Position numbers and translations under genes: made by a program. The notes beneath the pieces are model-generated. The model made no database searches. It saw nothing but the letters and a program-made list of their open reading frames with translations, and was not told where the DNA came from. A stretch of 7,461 nucleotides of DNA from positions 1-7,461 of the forward strand of contig PWMO01000248.1 in the NCBI GenBank assembly GCA_003558175.1. The letters are read 5' to 3'. Shown piece after piece: positions 1 to 5,084 of the stretch; the stretch's first letter is position 1; every line of letters begins with the position of its first letter. This DNA is from Spirochaetaceae bacterium. GTDB taxonomy: Bacteria; Spirochaetota; Spirochaetia; DSM-27196; PWMO01.

Positions 1-165
1 ATGCCGGTGCTGGAACAGGGGGAGAGCAGATACCCCGATAGTCCGCAGTTCATGGCGTCGCTGGTGCCGGAGCTGCTGAACGCCGGTGCCCGTATCATCG
101 GCGGCTGTTGTGGCACAAGCGCGGAACATATCCGTGCCATTCGTTCGGCTGTCGACCGCTTCTGA
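1..165 (+). CDS. Homocysteine S-methyltransferase-domain protein, C-terminal fragment (5' end outside window)
   Basis: The reading frame is open from the first base and stops at TGA 163-165, giving the last 54 residues of a protein. The visible part holds IIGGCCGTSAEHIRAI. GGCCGT is the signature of the homocysteine S-methyltransferase (Pfam S-methyl_trans) barrel, and its two adjacent cysteines (residues 38-39 of the fragment) are two of the three ligands of the catalytic zinc that activates the homocysteine thiol. The ATG at position 1 is probably internal, because the segment aligns with the part of the next gene that starts at its Gly-Met-Pro (residues 237-239). The protein ends about 15 residues after the motif, so nothing follows the barrel: it is not a full MetH, and it is either a stand-alone methyltransferase (MmuM- or BHMT-like) or an enzyme with this domain last. 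The methyl donor (S-methylmethionine, betaine, methyl-folate) cannot be told from this piece. It lies 121 nt upstream of, and co-directional with, a second protein of the same family. Confidence 0.85.
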   Translation: MPVLEQGESRYPDSPQFMASLVPELLNAGARIIGGCCGTSAEHIRAIRSAVDRF

Positions 166-275
166 GCCGACGCAGGACCTTGAGACGGCATTAGACGCTA
201 TCACCACCCACTCGAACCTCGGATTGGATGGCCGTCTGTGCGCTCTGTATGGATGATCAGGAATAACCCACAGAC

Positions 276-281
276 AAGGAG
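276..281 (+). promoter_or_regulatory. Ribosome binding site of the HMT-MTHFR gene
   Basis: AAGGAG lies 5 nt before the ATG at 287. It fixes the start ahead of the conserved DGAMGT motif and gives only an 18-residue N-terminal lead, as expected for the family. Confidence 0.8.
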
Positions 282-286
282 ACTCA

Positions 287-2152
287 ATGAATAGTCGCAA
301 GAATCTTACTGAAATGATGGCAGATCACATCGTGCTGTTTGATGGCGCTATGGGCACCATGCTCTACCAGGAAGGCGTCTTTCTGAACGCCTCGTTTGAC
401 GAGCTGAACCTGACGCGGCCGGACCTGGTCGCAAAGGTGCATCGTGCGTACGTGGACGTGGGCGTAGACGCAATCGAGACCAACTCTTTCGGCGCCAATC
501 AGTACAAGCTGTCGAAGTTCGGGCTTGGTGACAAGGTGGAAGCGATCAACCGCGCAGCGGTTGATATCGCGCGCGACGCCGCAGGCGAAGCGGTACTGGT
601 TGCCGGCGCGATGGGGCCTTTTGGCATTGAGCTCACCTCGCGCAGCCCGGCGCTGGCCGATGAGGTGTCCGGCGTGTTCGCGCAGCAGGCCCGCGCTCTT
701 TCGGAGGCCGACTGCATCATCCTGGAAACCTTCAGTAACAGCGACGAGATTCTGCTGGCCATACGCGCGGTGGCGTCGGTGACCGATCTTCCAATCATCG
801 CGCAGATGACGGTGCGTCATGACAACGAAACCGTTTACGGTGAGCCGATAGAAACCGCGATCAGCCGAGTTGCCGCCGAGAGCGCGGTGGCGGCAGTGGG
901 TTTGAACTGCTCCGTCGGTCCCTCGCAACTGCTGAACAGCATCGAAAGGATCCGCGGTGTCACCGACAAGCCGCTTTCGGTCATGCCCAACGCCGGCATG
1001 CCGCGAGAAGTTGAAGGCAGAATGCTCTACATGTCGACGCCCGAGTACATGGCGGAGTACGCCAAGCGGTTCGCCGAAAAAGACGTTCGGATCATCGGCG
1101 GCTGCTGCGGTACAACACCGGAGCATATTCGGCGCATCATCAGTGGGGTGCGGGCTCTCGACAAGGCTACCATCACCAGGCCGAAGCAGCAGCGGGCTGC
1201 GGAGCGCTATCAGAAAACCACCGAGGGCAAGGAGCCGCTGCCGCTGGCCGAGCGATCGAAGATCGGCGCCAGGCTCGCCGCCGGACAGAAGATTACCTCT
1301 ATCGAGATCACTCCGCCGCGGGGCACGGACCTTTCGTCAATTCTCGACAGAGTACGGCTCTGTGCTCAGTACGGCATCGACGCCGTGAACATTCCCGATG
1401 GCCCGCGGGCGAGCTCACGCATGTCGCCCATGGTAGCCGCCGTCATGATTCAGCAGAGCGTTCCGGAGATCGAAGCTATTCTTCACGTGTGCTGTCGTGA
1501 CCGCAACCTGATTGGCATGCAGGCAGACATGCTGGGCGCCTCGGCGATCGGGCTCTCCAATATGCTGCTGATAACCGGGGATCCGCCGAAGGTGGGCGAG
1601 TACCCCGACGTCACCGGAGTGTTCGATCTGGACTCGGTGGCGCTCACGTCGGTGGTACACAACCTGAATCGTGGCGTCGATATCGGCGGCAACGTGCTGG
1701 CGCAGCCGCTCACGCTGACGATTGGCGTGGGGGCCAACCCGGTGGCAAACGACATGGAACGCGAGATACGGCGGTTCAGAGAGAAGGTCGAAGCCGGCGC
1801 GGAGTACGCTATTACGCAGCCGGTCTTTGACGTTCAGATGCTGCTGAAGTTTCTCGATAGAATCGCGCCGTTCAGAATTCCCATTGTCGCCGGAATCTGG
1901 CCGCTGGTAAGCTACAAGAACGCCGAGTTCATGGCCAACGAAGTGCCGGGAGTCAGTGTCCCCGACAGCGTGCTCGAGCGGATGAGTCGCGCCAGGACCA
2001 AGCAGGAGGGGGTACGCATCGGCGTCTCCATTGCGCGGGAGATGATGGTCGCCATCAGCGATCACGTGGAAGGCTTCGCGGTCAGCGCACCGTTCGGCAA
2101 CGTGCGGATCGCACTCGCGGCGCTGGGAAAAGTCGAGCTCGAAGATATTTGA
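287..2152 (+). CDS. yitJ: Bifunctional homocysteine S-methyltransferase / 5,10-methylenetetrahydrofolate reductase (YitJ type)
   Basis: This 621-residue cytoplasmic protein fuses two enzymes of the methionine/folate cycle. Residues about 13-290 are a homocysteine S-methyltransferase barrel: DGAMGT at 19-24, GLNCSVGP around Cys208, and GGCCGT with Cys273 and Cys274. These give the complete three-cysteine zinc site. Residues about 325-615 are a flavin-dependent methylenetetrahydrofolate reductase barrel: SIEITPP with Glu340 (equivalent to the catalytic Glu of the E. coli MetF EFFPP motif), CRDRN, LLITGDPP with Asp432, GANP, and the folate-contacting TQPVFD with Gln511. Length and domain order match Bacillus YitJ and related bifunctional proteins of about 610 residues. 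The reductase interconverts methylene- and methyl-tetrahydrofolate, and the methyltransferase half makes methionine from homocysteine. The residues named are intact and I see no frameshift. Its placement between another homocysteine methyltransferase and an MttB-like demethylase suggests a role in routing methyl groups. The direction of flux, reductive for biosynthesis or oxidative for methyl catabolism, is not shown by the sequence. Confidence 0.95.
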   Translation: MNSRKNLTEMMADHIVLFDGAMGTMLYQEGVFLNASFDELNLTRPDLVAKVHRAYVDVGVDAIETNSFGANQYKLSKFGLGDKVEAINRAAVDIARDAAGEAVLVAGAMGPFGIELTSRSPALADEVSGVFAQQARALSEADCIILETFSNSDEILLAIRAVASVTDLPIIAQMTVRHDNETVYGEPIETAISRVAAESAVAAVGLNCSVGPSQLLNSIERIRGVTDKPLSVMPNAGMPREVEGRMLYMSTPEYMAEYAKRFAEKDVRIIGGCCGTTPEHIRRIISGVRALDKATITRPKQQRAAERYQKTTEGKEPLPLAERSKIGARLAAGQKITSIEITPPRGTDLSSILDRVRLCAQYGIDAVNIPDGPRASSRMSPMVAAVMIQQSVPEIEAILHVCCRDRNLIGMQADMLGASAIGLSNMLLITGDPPKVGEYPDVTGVFDLDSVALTSVVHNLNRGVDIGGNVLAQPLTLTIGVGANPVANDMEREIRRFREKVEAGAEYAITQPVFDVQMLLKFLDRIAPFRIPIVAGIWPLVSYKNAEFMANEVPGVSVPDSVLERMSRARTKQEGVRIGVSIAREMMVAISDHVEGFAVSAPFGNVRIALAALGKVELEDI

Positions 2153-2182
2153 CCGCCACGCAAACCCGGGTTACAATTGCCT

Positions 2183-2191
2183 TGTTATAAT
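2183..2191 (+). promoter_or_regulatory. Predicted extended -10 promoter for the mttB-like gene
   Basis: TGTTATAAT is a perfect TATAAT hexamer (2186-2191) preceded by the TGn extended -10 element. No good -35 hexamer sits 16-18 nt upstream, where the sequence is AACCCG-like, so the extended -10 would have to carry recognition, possibly helped by an activator. Transcription would begin near 2198 and leave a leader of about 60 nt. The AT-rich patch stands out sharply from the GC-rich surroundings. Confidence 0.6.
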
Positions 2192-2213
2192 ATCATCCTG
2201 TGATATTTATGCA
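2185..2213 (+). promoter_or_regulatory. Operator-like inverted repeat, copy 1 (upstream of the mttB-like gene)
   Basis: The site reads TTATAATATCAT, then CCTG, then TGATATTTATGCA. Its core is a perfect inverted repeat, AATATCA (2190-2196 region) and TGATATT, separated by five bases. It matches the site at 4978-5006 at 23 of 29 positions, and both copies start on the -10 hexamer in the same register. Covering the -10 and the start of the transcript, it is placed as a repressor site would be. The regulator is not encoded in the window, and I do not recognise the motif as a known family's box. Confidence 0.6.
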
Positions 2214-2230
2214 GGCCATTTATGCAGACC
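2205..2230 (+). repeat. Tandem direct repeat, two 13-bp units
   Basis: ATTTATGCAGGCC (2205-2217) is followed at once by ATTTATGCAGACC (2218-2230), identical at 12 of 13 positions. The first unit shares its left part with the right arm of the operator. The repeat lies in the predicted 5' leader of the mttB-like gene and could be a second half-site for the regulator or a recent local duplication. Confidence 0.8.
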
Positions 2231-2256
2231 GATAGACGGGAACAGAGGCAATCACC

Positions 2257-3633
2257 ATGAAGATTGACGTCGAGCAGATTCACGATGCCGCCACGGCGTT
2301 GTTGCAGGATCCGGGCGTGCGCATGGAGCACGATGCGCTGTGCGAGCTATTGCTGCGCTCCGGCGCACGGGAAGGCAATGGAGCAAACGTAATTCGCTTT
2401 CCGCCGGAAATGGTGCGTGAGGCCGTCGCGCTCTGCCCGGCCGAGTTTACGTTTGCCGATCGCTACAACAGCGGCAGGGCGGTTTCACCGGACGGCGAAC
2501 CGGTGATATGGTCCGTTCCCGGGATGAACATCTTTGAGAACGGCGCCGCCCGCGCTTTCACCTCGCACGACCTGCCGGCGTGGAGCAGACTGCTGCACCA
2601 GCTTCCCAACGTGGACGGCGTGTTCAGTTTTGCAATGGAAGACGTCCCTGCGAAGGCGCGGGACGTGGCGGGGTTGGCGATCATTGCCGGCAACACAACC
2701 AAGCATATCCGGGTGTTCTGTTTCTCGCCTGAGGGTGCGCGCGAGATGGTGCGGATGAAGAAGGTGGTGGGAGACTACCCCTGGTTCAGCATCGGCTTTA
2801 CGGCGCACGGGCCGTTGCGCTGGACCAATCTGGCGCTGGAGATCTTCCGCGAAACCGCCGGAGTTGGTATTCCGGTCACGGTAAACGGAGAACCGATGGC
2901 GGGGGTGTCGGGGCCGGTCACTCTTGCGGGCTCGTGTGCCGTTGGAACCGCCGAGATCCTGGCGGGAATTGTGTTGAATCAGCTGCTGGAACCGGGGCGG
3001 CCGTGCATTTTCAATCTGGGCCTTGCACACACCTTCGACATGCGGACCAGCATTGCGGTAACCGGAGGGCCGGAGAATGCGCTCTTTGCGCAGGCGGCGG
3101 CGCAGCTGGGCCGGTTCTACGGCATCCCTTCGGGGAGCTGGGTCTCCACGGAATCGATGCTGCCCGACTCGCAGGCCGCGCTGGAGAAGATGTTCGGCTT
3201 TGCCACGCACCTGCAGGCTCGCGCTTCGGTAATCTGGGCTGTAGGTCAGCTGGAATCCGAGGTTACGGTGTCGGCGGCGCAGGCGGTAATTGATGACGAG
3301 ATGATCGCCTACGCGAAGCGTTTCTTGCGGGGCTTGCACGTAGACGCCAAATCACTCGCGGTCGAGCAGATCCGCGAGACCGGTATCGCCGGGTCGTTTC
3401 TTGAGACCGACCATACCTTCGAGCATTTTCGCGACGAGCTGTTCGAGCCCCGGTTGCTGTTTCGCAAGCGGCGTGCCGACTGGGACAATGCGGGCCGACC
3501 GTCGCTGACGCAGCGAGCAGAAGAGATGGCCCGGCAGTTGGCAGCCCGTCCTGTTGAGCACGGGCTGTCTGAAGAGCAGCTGGCAGAACTCAATCAGATT
3601 TCGGACAGCTTCGTTTCCAGAATCGGCGAGTAA
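2257..3633 (+). CDS. mttB: MttB-superfamily (trimethylamine methyltransferase family) protein, non-pyrrolysine type
   Basis: This 458-residue protein belongs to the MttB/COG5598 family of TIM-barrel methyltransferases, which move a methyl group from a methylated amine to the cobalt of a corrinoid protein. Family-like segments are VNGEPMAGVSGPVTLAGS (209-226) followed by a GIVLNQLLEPGRPCIFN stretch, GIPSGSWVSTESMLPDSQAALEKM-type sequence (289-312; note Asp304, Gln306, Glu310), and GQLESEVTVS with VIDDEMI (330-351). Pyrrolysine MttB enzymes of methanogens carry an in-frame UAG in the C-terminal half. Here every codon is sense and the frame ends at TAA. Non-pyrrolysine members that have been characterised act on quaternary amines such as glycine betaine, proline betaine, carnitine or butyrobetaine, so a similar substrate is likely, but the exact one is unknown. 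The start at ATG 2257 is supported by AGAGG at 2244-2248, 8 nt upstream. The gene has its own promoter and an operator-like site shared with the ABC importer to the right. No corrinoid protein (MttC-like) gene is visible beside it, which is unusual and could mean that the partner lies elsewhere. Confidence 0.9.
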   Translation: MKIDVEQIHDAATALLQDPGVRMEHDALCELLLRSGAREGNGANVIRFPPEMVREAVALCPAEFTFADRYNSGRAVSPDGEPVIWSVPGMNIFENGAARAFTSHDLPAWSRLLHQLPNVDGVFSFAMEDVPAKARDVAGLAIIAGNTTKHIRVFCFSPEGAREMVRMKKVVGDYPWFSIGFTAHGPLRWTNLALEIFRETAGVGIPVTVNGEPMAGVSGPVTLAGSCAVGTAEILAGIVLNQLLEPGRPCIFNLGLAHTFDMRTSIAVTGGPENALFAQAAAQLGRFYGIPSGSWVSTESMLPDSQAALEKMFGFATHLQARASVIWAVGQLESEVTVSAAQAVIDDEMIAYAKRFLRGLHVDAKSLAVEQIRETGIAGSFLETDHTFEHFRDELFEPRLLFRKRRADWDNAGRPSLTQRAEEMARQLAARPVEHGLSEEQLAELNQISDSFVSRIGE

Positions 3634-3684
3634 CACAGCGCCCGGACCATCGGCGATCGCGAACCTGCGGCGCTTCTTGGGAAG

Positions 3685-3714
3685 CCGCTGGGCCCGGCGC
3701 GCCGGACCCAGCGG
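3685..3714. terminator. Strong hairpin between convergent genes, candidate bidirectional terminator
   Basis: CCGCTGGG (3685-3692) pairs perfectly with CCCAGCGG (3707-3714). After one mismatch the stem continues as CCGG/CCGG around a CGCG loop. It lies in the 92-nt gap between the stop of the mttB-like gene (+) and the stop of the binding-protein gene (-), where a two-way terminator is expected. Neither strand has a clear U-tract after the stem, so intrinsic termination is uncertain. A smaller hairpin, GCTTC/GAAGC with a TTGG loop (3672-3685), abuts it and shares one base. Confidence 0.45.
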
Positions 3715-3725
3715 TGAAACACTGT

Positions 3726-4919
3726 TTAACGCGCGAAATACTCGAACTCGACCGTCTTGATCTCAGCGCCTTCAAACCTCAGGATCGAGAGCGGGATGTC
3801 CACCGCGCGATGCGTCCTGGGGTCGATCTCGATGGTTGTCACCACGCCTTCAAACGGAACTCCCTCGGAAAGTGCTGCGCGCACCTTTTCCGGGTCATCA
3901 GACCCCGCGCGCCTGATGGCATCGATCATCAGGCCGATGTCATCGTATCCCGAGAAGGAGTGCAGGCGCGGCTCAACGCCAAACTCAGCCCGATAGCGCG
4001 CAAAGAAGTCCTGCAGCTTGGGATCGTCGAACGTGATATTGTTGGGAAAGTAGGCGCCGTCTGCCGCCGATCCTGCCACCTCATCCATCGGCTTGTACCA
4101 GGAGTTGTTTCCCAGAAACCGTGAGCGCACGCCGATCTCCCGTGCCTGGCGCACGGCGTTGGCGTTTTCGGTCACGTAGTTGGGGATGAAGAGGCCGTCC
4201 GCGTTCAGTTCCCGGATTCGGGTGAGTTGTGACCGGTAGTCCATGTCGCCGGCCTGGAACTCATAGTTGCCAACCATCCGACCGCCGTTGTTGTTGACGT
4301 AGTGTTCAAAGCCTCGCGCCAGGTAGAGCGAGTAGGAGTTGGAGGGCGTGTAGAGCATGGCGAAGCTCTCCATGCCGAGTTCGTTCATGGCGTAGCAGGC
4401 GATAATTGCGGCCTGCTGGAACGCCGACGGCTGCGTCAGAAAGAAGTACGGGTTGACCGGTATCTCGCGGTCCGGGTCTTCCGGGTCAAAGTCGGGAGTG
4501 GTGGCGCGCTCGTCCATGGCGCGGGATACAACCGGTACTCGCACCCGCTCGGCAACCGGCGAAACCGCCAGCGCGGTATTGGAGAGCAGTGAACCGTTGA
4601 TCACCGCCACGCGGTCCTCCTGTGCCAGCCGCGTGTACGCCCGCACTGCCTCCGTCGGGCTCTGTTCAATGTCGTAGACAATCAGCTCAACCGGGCGTCC
4701 CAGAACCCCTCCGGCTTCATTGACCTCCTTTACCCGCAAGCGGGCACCTTTCTCCGCATCGGTTCCCCATTGCGCAGTCCCGGCGCTCAAGTCGGCGTAC
4801 ATGCCGATGCGAACGGGCCGGTCGGCGGCGGGCTCACGTTCTCCGGCGGCAAAAAGAAGCGCACCGGAAACCAGTAGCAGAACAGCTGCAATGGCTACAA
4901 AGCGAATCTGTGCTTTCAT
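3726..4919 (-). CDS. livK: ABC transporter substrate-binding protein, LivK-like (type I periplasmic binding protein)
   Basis: The 397-residue product is the extracytoplasmic receptor of a hydrophobic/branched-chain-amino-acid-type (HAAT) importer. Residues 1-25 form a signal peptide: MKAQIR, a hydrophobic core to Leu22, then FAAGE, with cleavage likely after Ala24 or Ala25. There is no cysteine there, so it is not a lipoprotein. The mature part starts with VRIGMYADLSAGTAQWGTDA and continues with KGARLRVKEVNEAGGVLGRPVEL, in two runs typical of Peripla_BP_6 proteins. Later LFIPNYVTENANAVRQAREI and HSFSGYDDIGLMIDAIRRAG-type segments complete the two-lobe fold. HAAT receptors bind Leu/Ile/Val but also amides, urea, aromatic acids and other compounds, so the ligand cannot be assigned. 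The start is supported by GGGAGG (4928-4933), 8 nt upstream. It is transcribed away from the permease genes from a shared 165-nt control region that contains the operator also found at the mttB-like gene, so a methylated amine is a reasonable candidate ligand (inference). Confidence 0.93.
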   Translation of the reverse strand: MKAQIRFVAIAAVLLLVSGALLFAAGEREPAADRPVRIGMYADLSAGTAQWGTDAEKGARLRVKEVNEAGGVLGRPVELIVYDIEQSPTEAVRAYTRLAQEDRVAVINGSLLSNTALAVSPVAERVRVPVVSRAMDERATTPDFDPEDPDREIPVNPYFFLTQPSAFQQAAIIACYAMNELGMESFAMLYTPSNSYSLYLARGFEHYVNNNGGRMVGNYEFQAGDMDYRSQLTRIRELNADGLFIPNYVTENANAVRQAREIGVRSRFLGNNSWYKPMDEVAGSAADGAYFPNNITFDDPKLQDFFARYRAEFGVEPRLHSFSGYDDIGLMIDAIRRAGSDDPEKVRAALSEGVPFEGVVTTIEIDPRTHRAVDIPLSILRFEGAEIKTVEFEYFAR

Positions 4920-4927
4920 CGTGACTA

Positions 4928-4933
4928 CCTCCC
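4928..4933 (-). promoter_or_regulatory. Ribosome binding site of the livK-like gene
   Basis: On the minus strand GGGAGG, within AGGGAGGT, lies 8 nt before the ATG at 4919-4917. It is a strong match to the anti-Shine-Dalgarno sequence and fixes the start of the signal peptide. Confidence 0.8.
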
Positions 4934-4955
4934 TGAAATGTGTGCAGAAAAACCG

Positions 4956-4984
4956 TTGAATAATCCAAGATCTCCCTTTATAAT
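4956..4984 (+). promoter_or_regulatory. Predicted sigma-70 promoter of the livH-livM-livG operon
   Basis: TTGAAT (4956-4961) and a perfect TATAAT (4979-4984) are separated by exactly 17 nt. Transcription would start near 4991 and give a leader of about 94 nt before livH. The -10 hexamer is the left edge of the operator-like element at 4978-5006. Confidence 0.65.
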
Positions 4985-5006
4985 ATCATGGAATGATAAT
5001 AATGCA
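4978..5006 (+). promoter_or_regulatory. Operator-like inverted repeat, copy 2 (livK / livH divergent region)
   Basis: The site reads TTATAATATCAT, then GGAA, then TGATAATAATGCA. Its core TATCA/TGATA repeat has five bases between the arms. Relative to 2185-2213 the left 12 bases are identical, the four spacer bases all differ, and the right 13 bases differ at only two. Matching arms with a free spacer is the expected behaviour of a dimeric regulator's binding site. Lying over the -10 of the rightward promoter and between the elements of the leftward one, it could control both transcripts. Confidence 0.6.
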
Positions 5007-5007
5007 A
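4980..5007 (-). promoter_or_regulatory. Predicted promoter of the livK-like gene
   Basis: On the minus strand TTGCAT (5007-5002) and TATTAT (4985-4980) are 16 nt apart. The -10 matches consensus at 5 of 6 positions and the -35 at 3 of 6. Transcription would begin near 4973, about 54 nt before the start codon. It occupies the same DNA as the operator and overlaps the -10 of the opposite promoter, so the two may exclude one another. Confidence 0.45.
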
Positions 5008-5032
5008 GTGCAATCTTGCGTCGGTGCGATCT

Positions 5033-5060
5033 TTTGCCGCTCGGCGCTGCAAACGGCAAA
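5033..5060 (+). other. Hairpin in the predicted livH mRNA leader
   Basis: TTTGCCG (5033-5039) and CGGCAAA (5054-5060) are perfect 7-bp complements around a 14-nt loop. It sits in the leader, 24 nt before the livH start codon. No U-tract follows, so it is not an obvious terminator. It could affect mRNA stability or ribosome access, or it may have no function. Confidence 0.3.
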
Positions 5061-5069
5061 CCTGCCCGG

Positions 5070-5074
5070 GGAGG
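5070..5074 (+). promoter_or_regulatory. Ribosome binding site deciding the livH start
   Basis: GGAGG, in a GGGGAGGAAGG run, lies 10 nt before ATG 5085. This supports the start at 5085 rather than the in-frame ATG at 4938, whose extra 49 codons would run through the promoter and operator and do not look like a permease N-terminus. Confidence 0.75.
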
Positions 5075-5084
5075 AAGGTTCAGA

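Noticed and set aside
183..237. Inverted repeat AGACGGC / GCCGTCT in the gap before the HMT-MTHFR gene, checked as a possible SAM, SAH or cobalamin riboswitch
   Set aside because: The arms are only 7 bp with 41 nt between them, and I see none of the conserved core sequences of those riboswitch classes. It remains unexplained, but covariation data would be needed to call a structured RNA.
166..286. Possible promoter between the two homocysteine methyltransferase genes (TTGAGA at 180)
   Set aside because: No -10-like hexamer lies at 16-18 nt from it; the 121-nt gap can equally be read through from the upstream gene.
284..1126. Long open frame on the minus strand (280 codons) opposite the HMT-MTHFR gene
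   Set aside because: It is rich in His and Arg, has no recognisable domain, and mirrors a GC-rich coding strand. The plus-strand gene has complete family motifs.
2485..3339. Long open frame on the minus strand (284 codons) opposite the mttB-like gene
   Set aside because: Low-complexity Arg/Gln/His-rich translation typical of an antisense shadow in GC-rich DNA; no domain or ribosome site seen.
2257..3633. Pyrrolysine (in-frame UAG) in the mttB-like gene
   Set aside because: The frame is uninterrupted from ATG to TAA with no amber codon, so no pyrrolysine is encoded.
4938..5084. In-frame N-terminal extension of the livH frame from an ATG at 4938
   Set aside because: The 49 extra residues are not permease-like, would be translated across the predicted promoter and operator, and would start upstream of the predicted transcript start. 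ATG 5085 has its own strong ribosome site and begins at the conserved LivH N-terminus.
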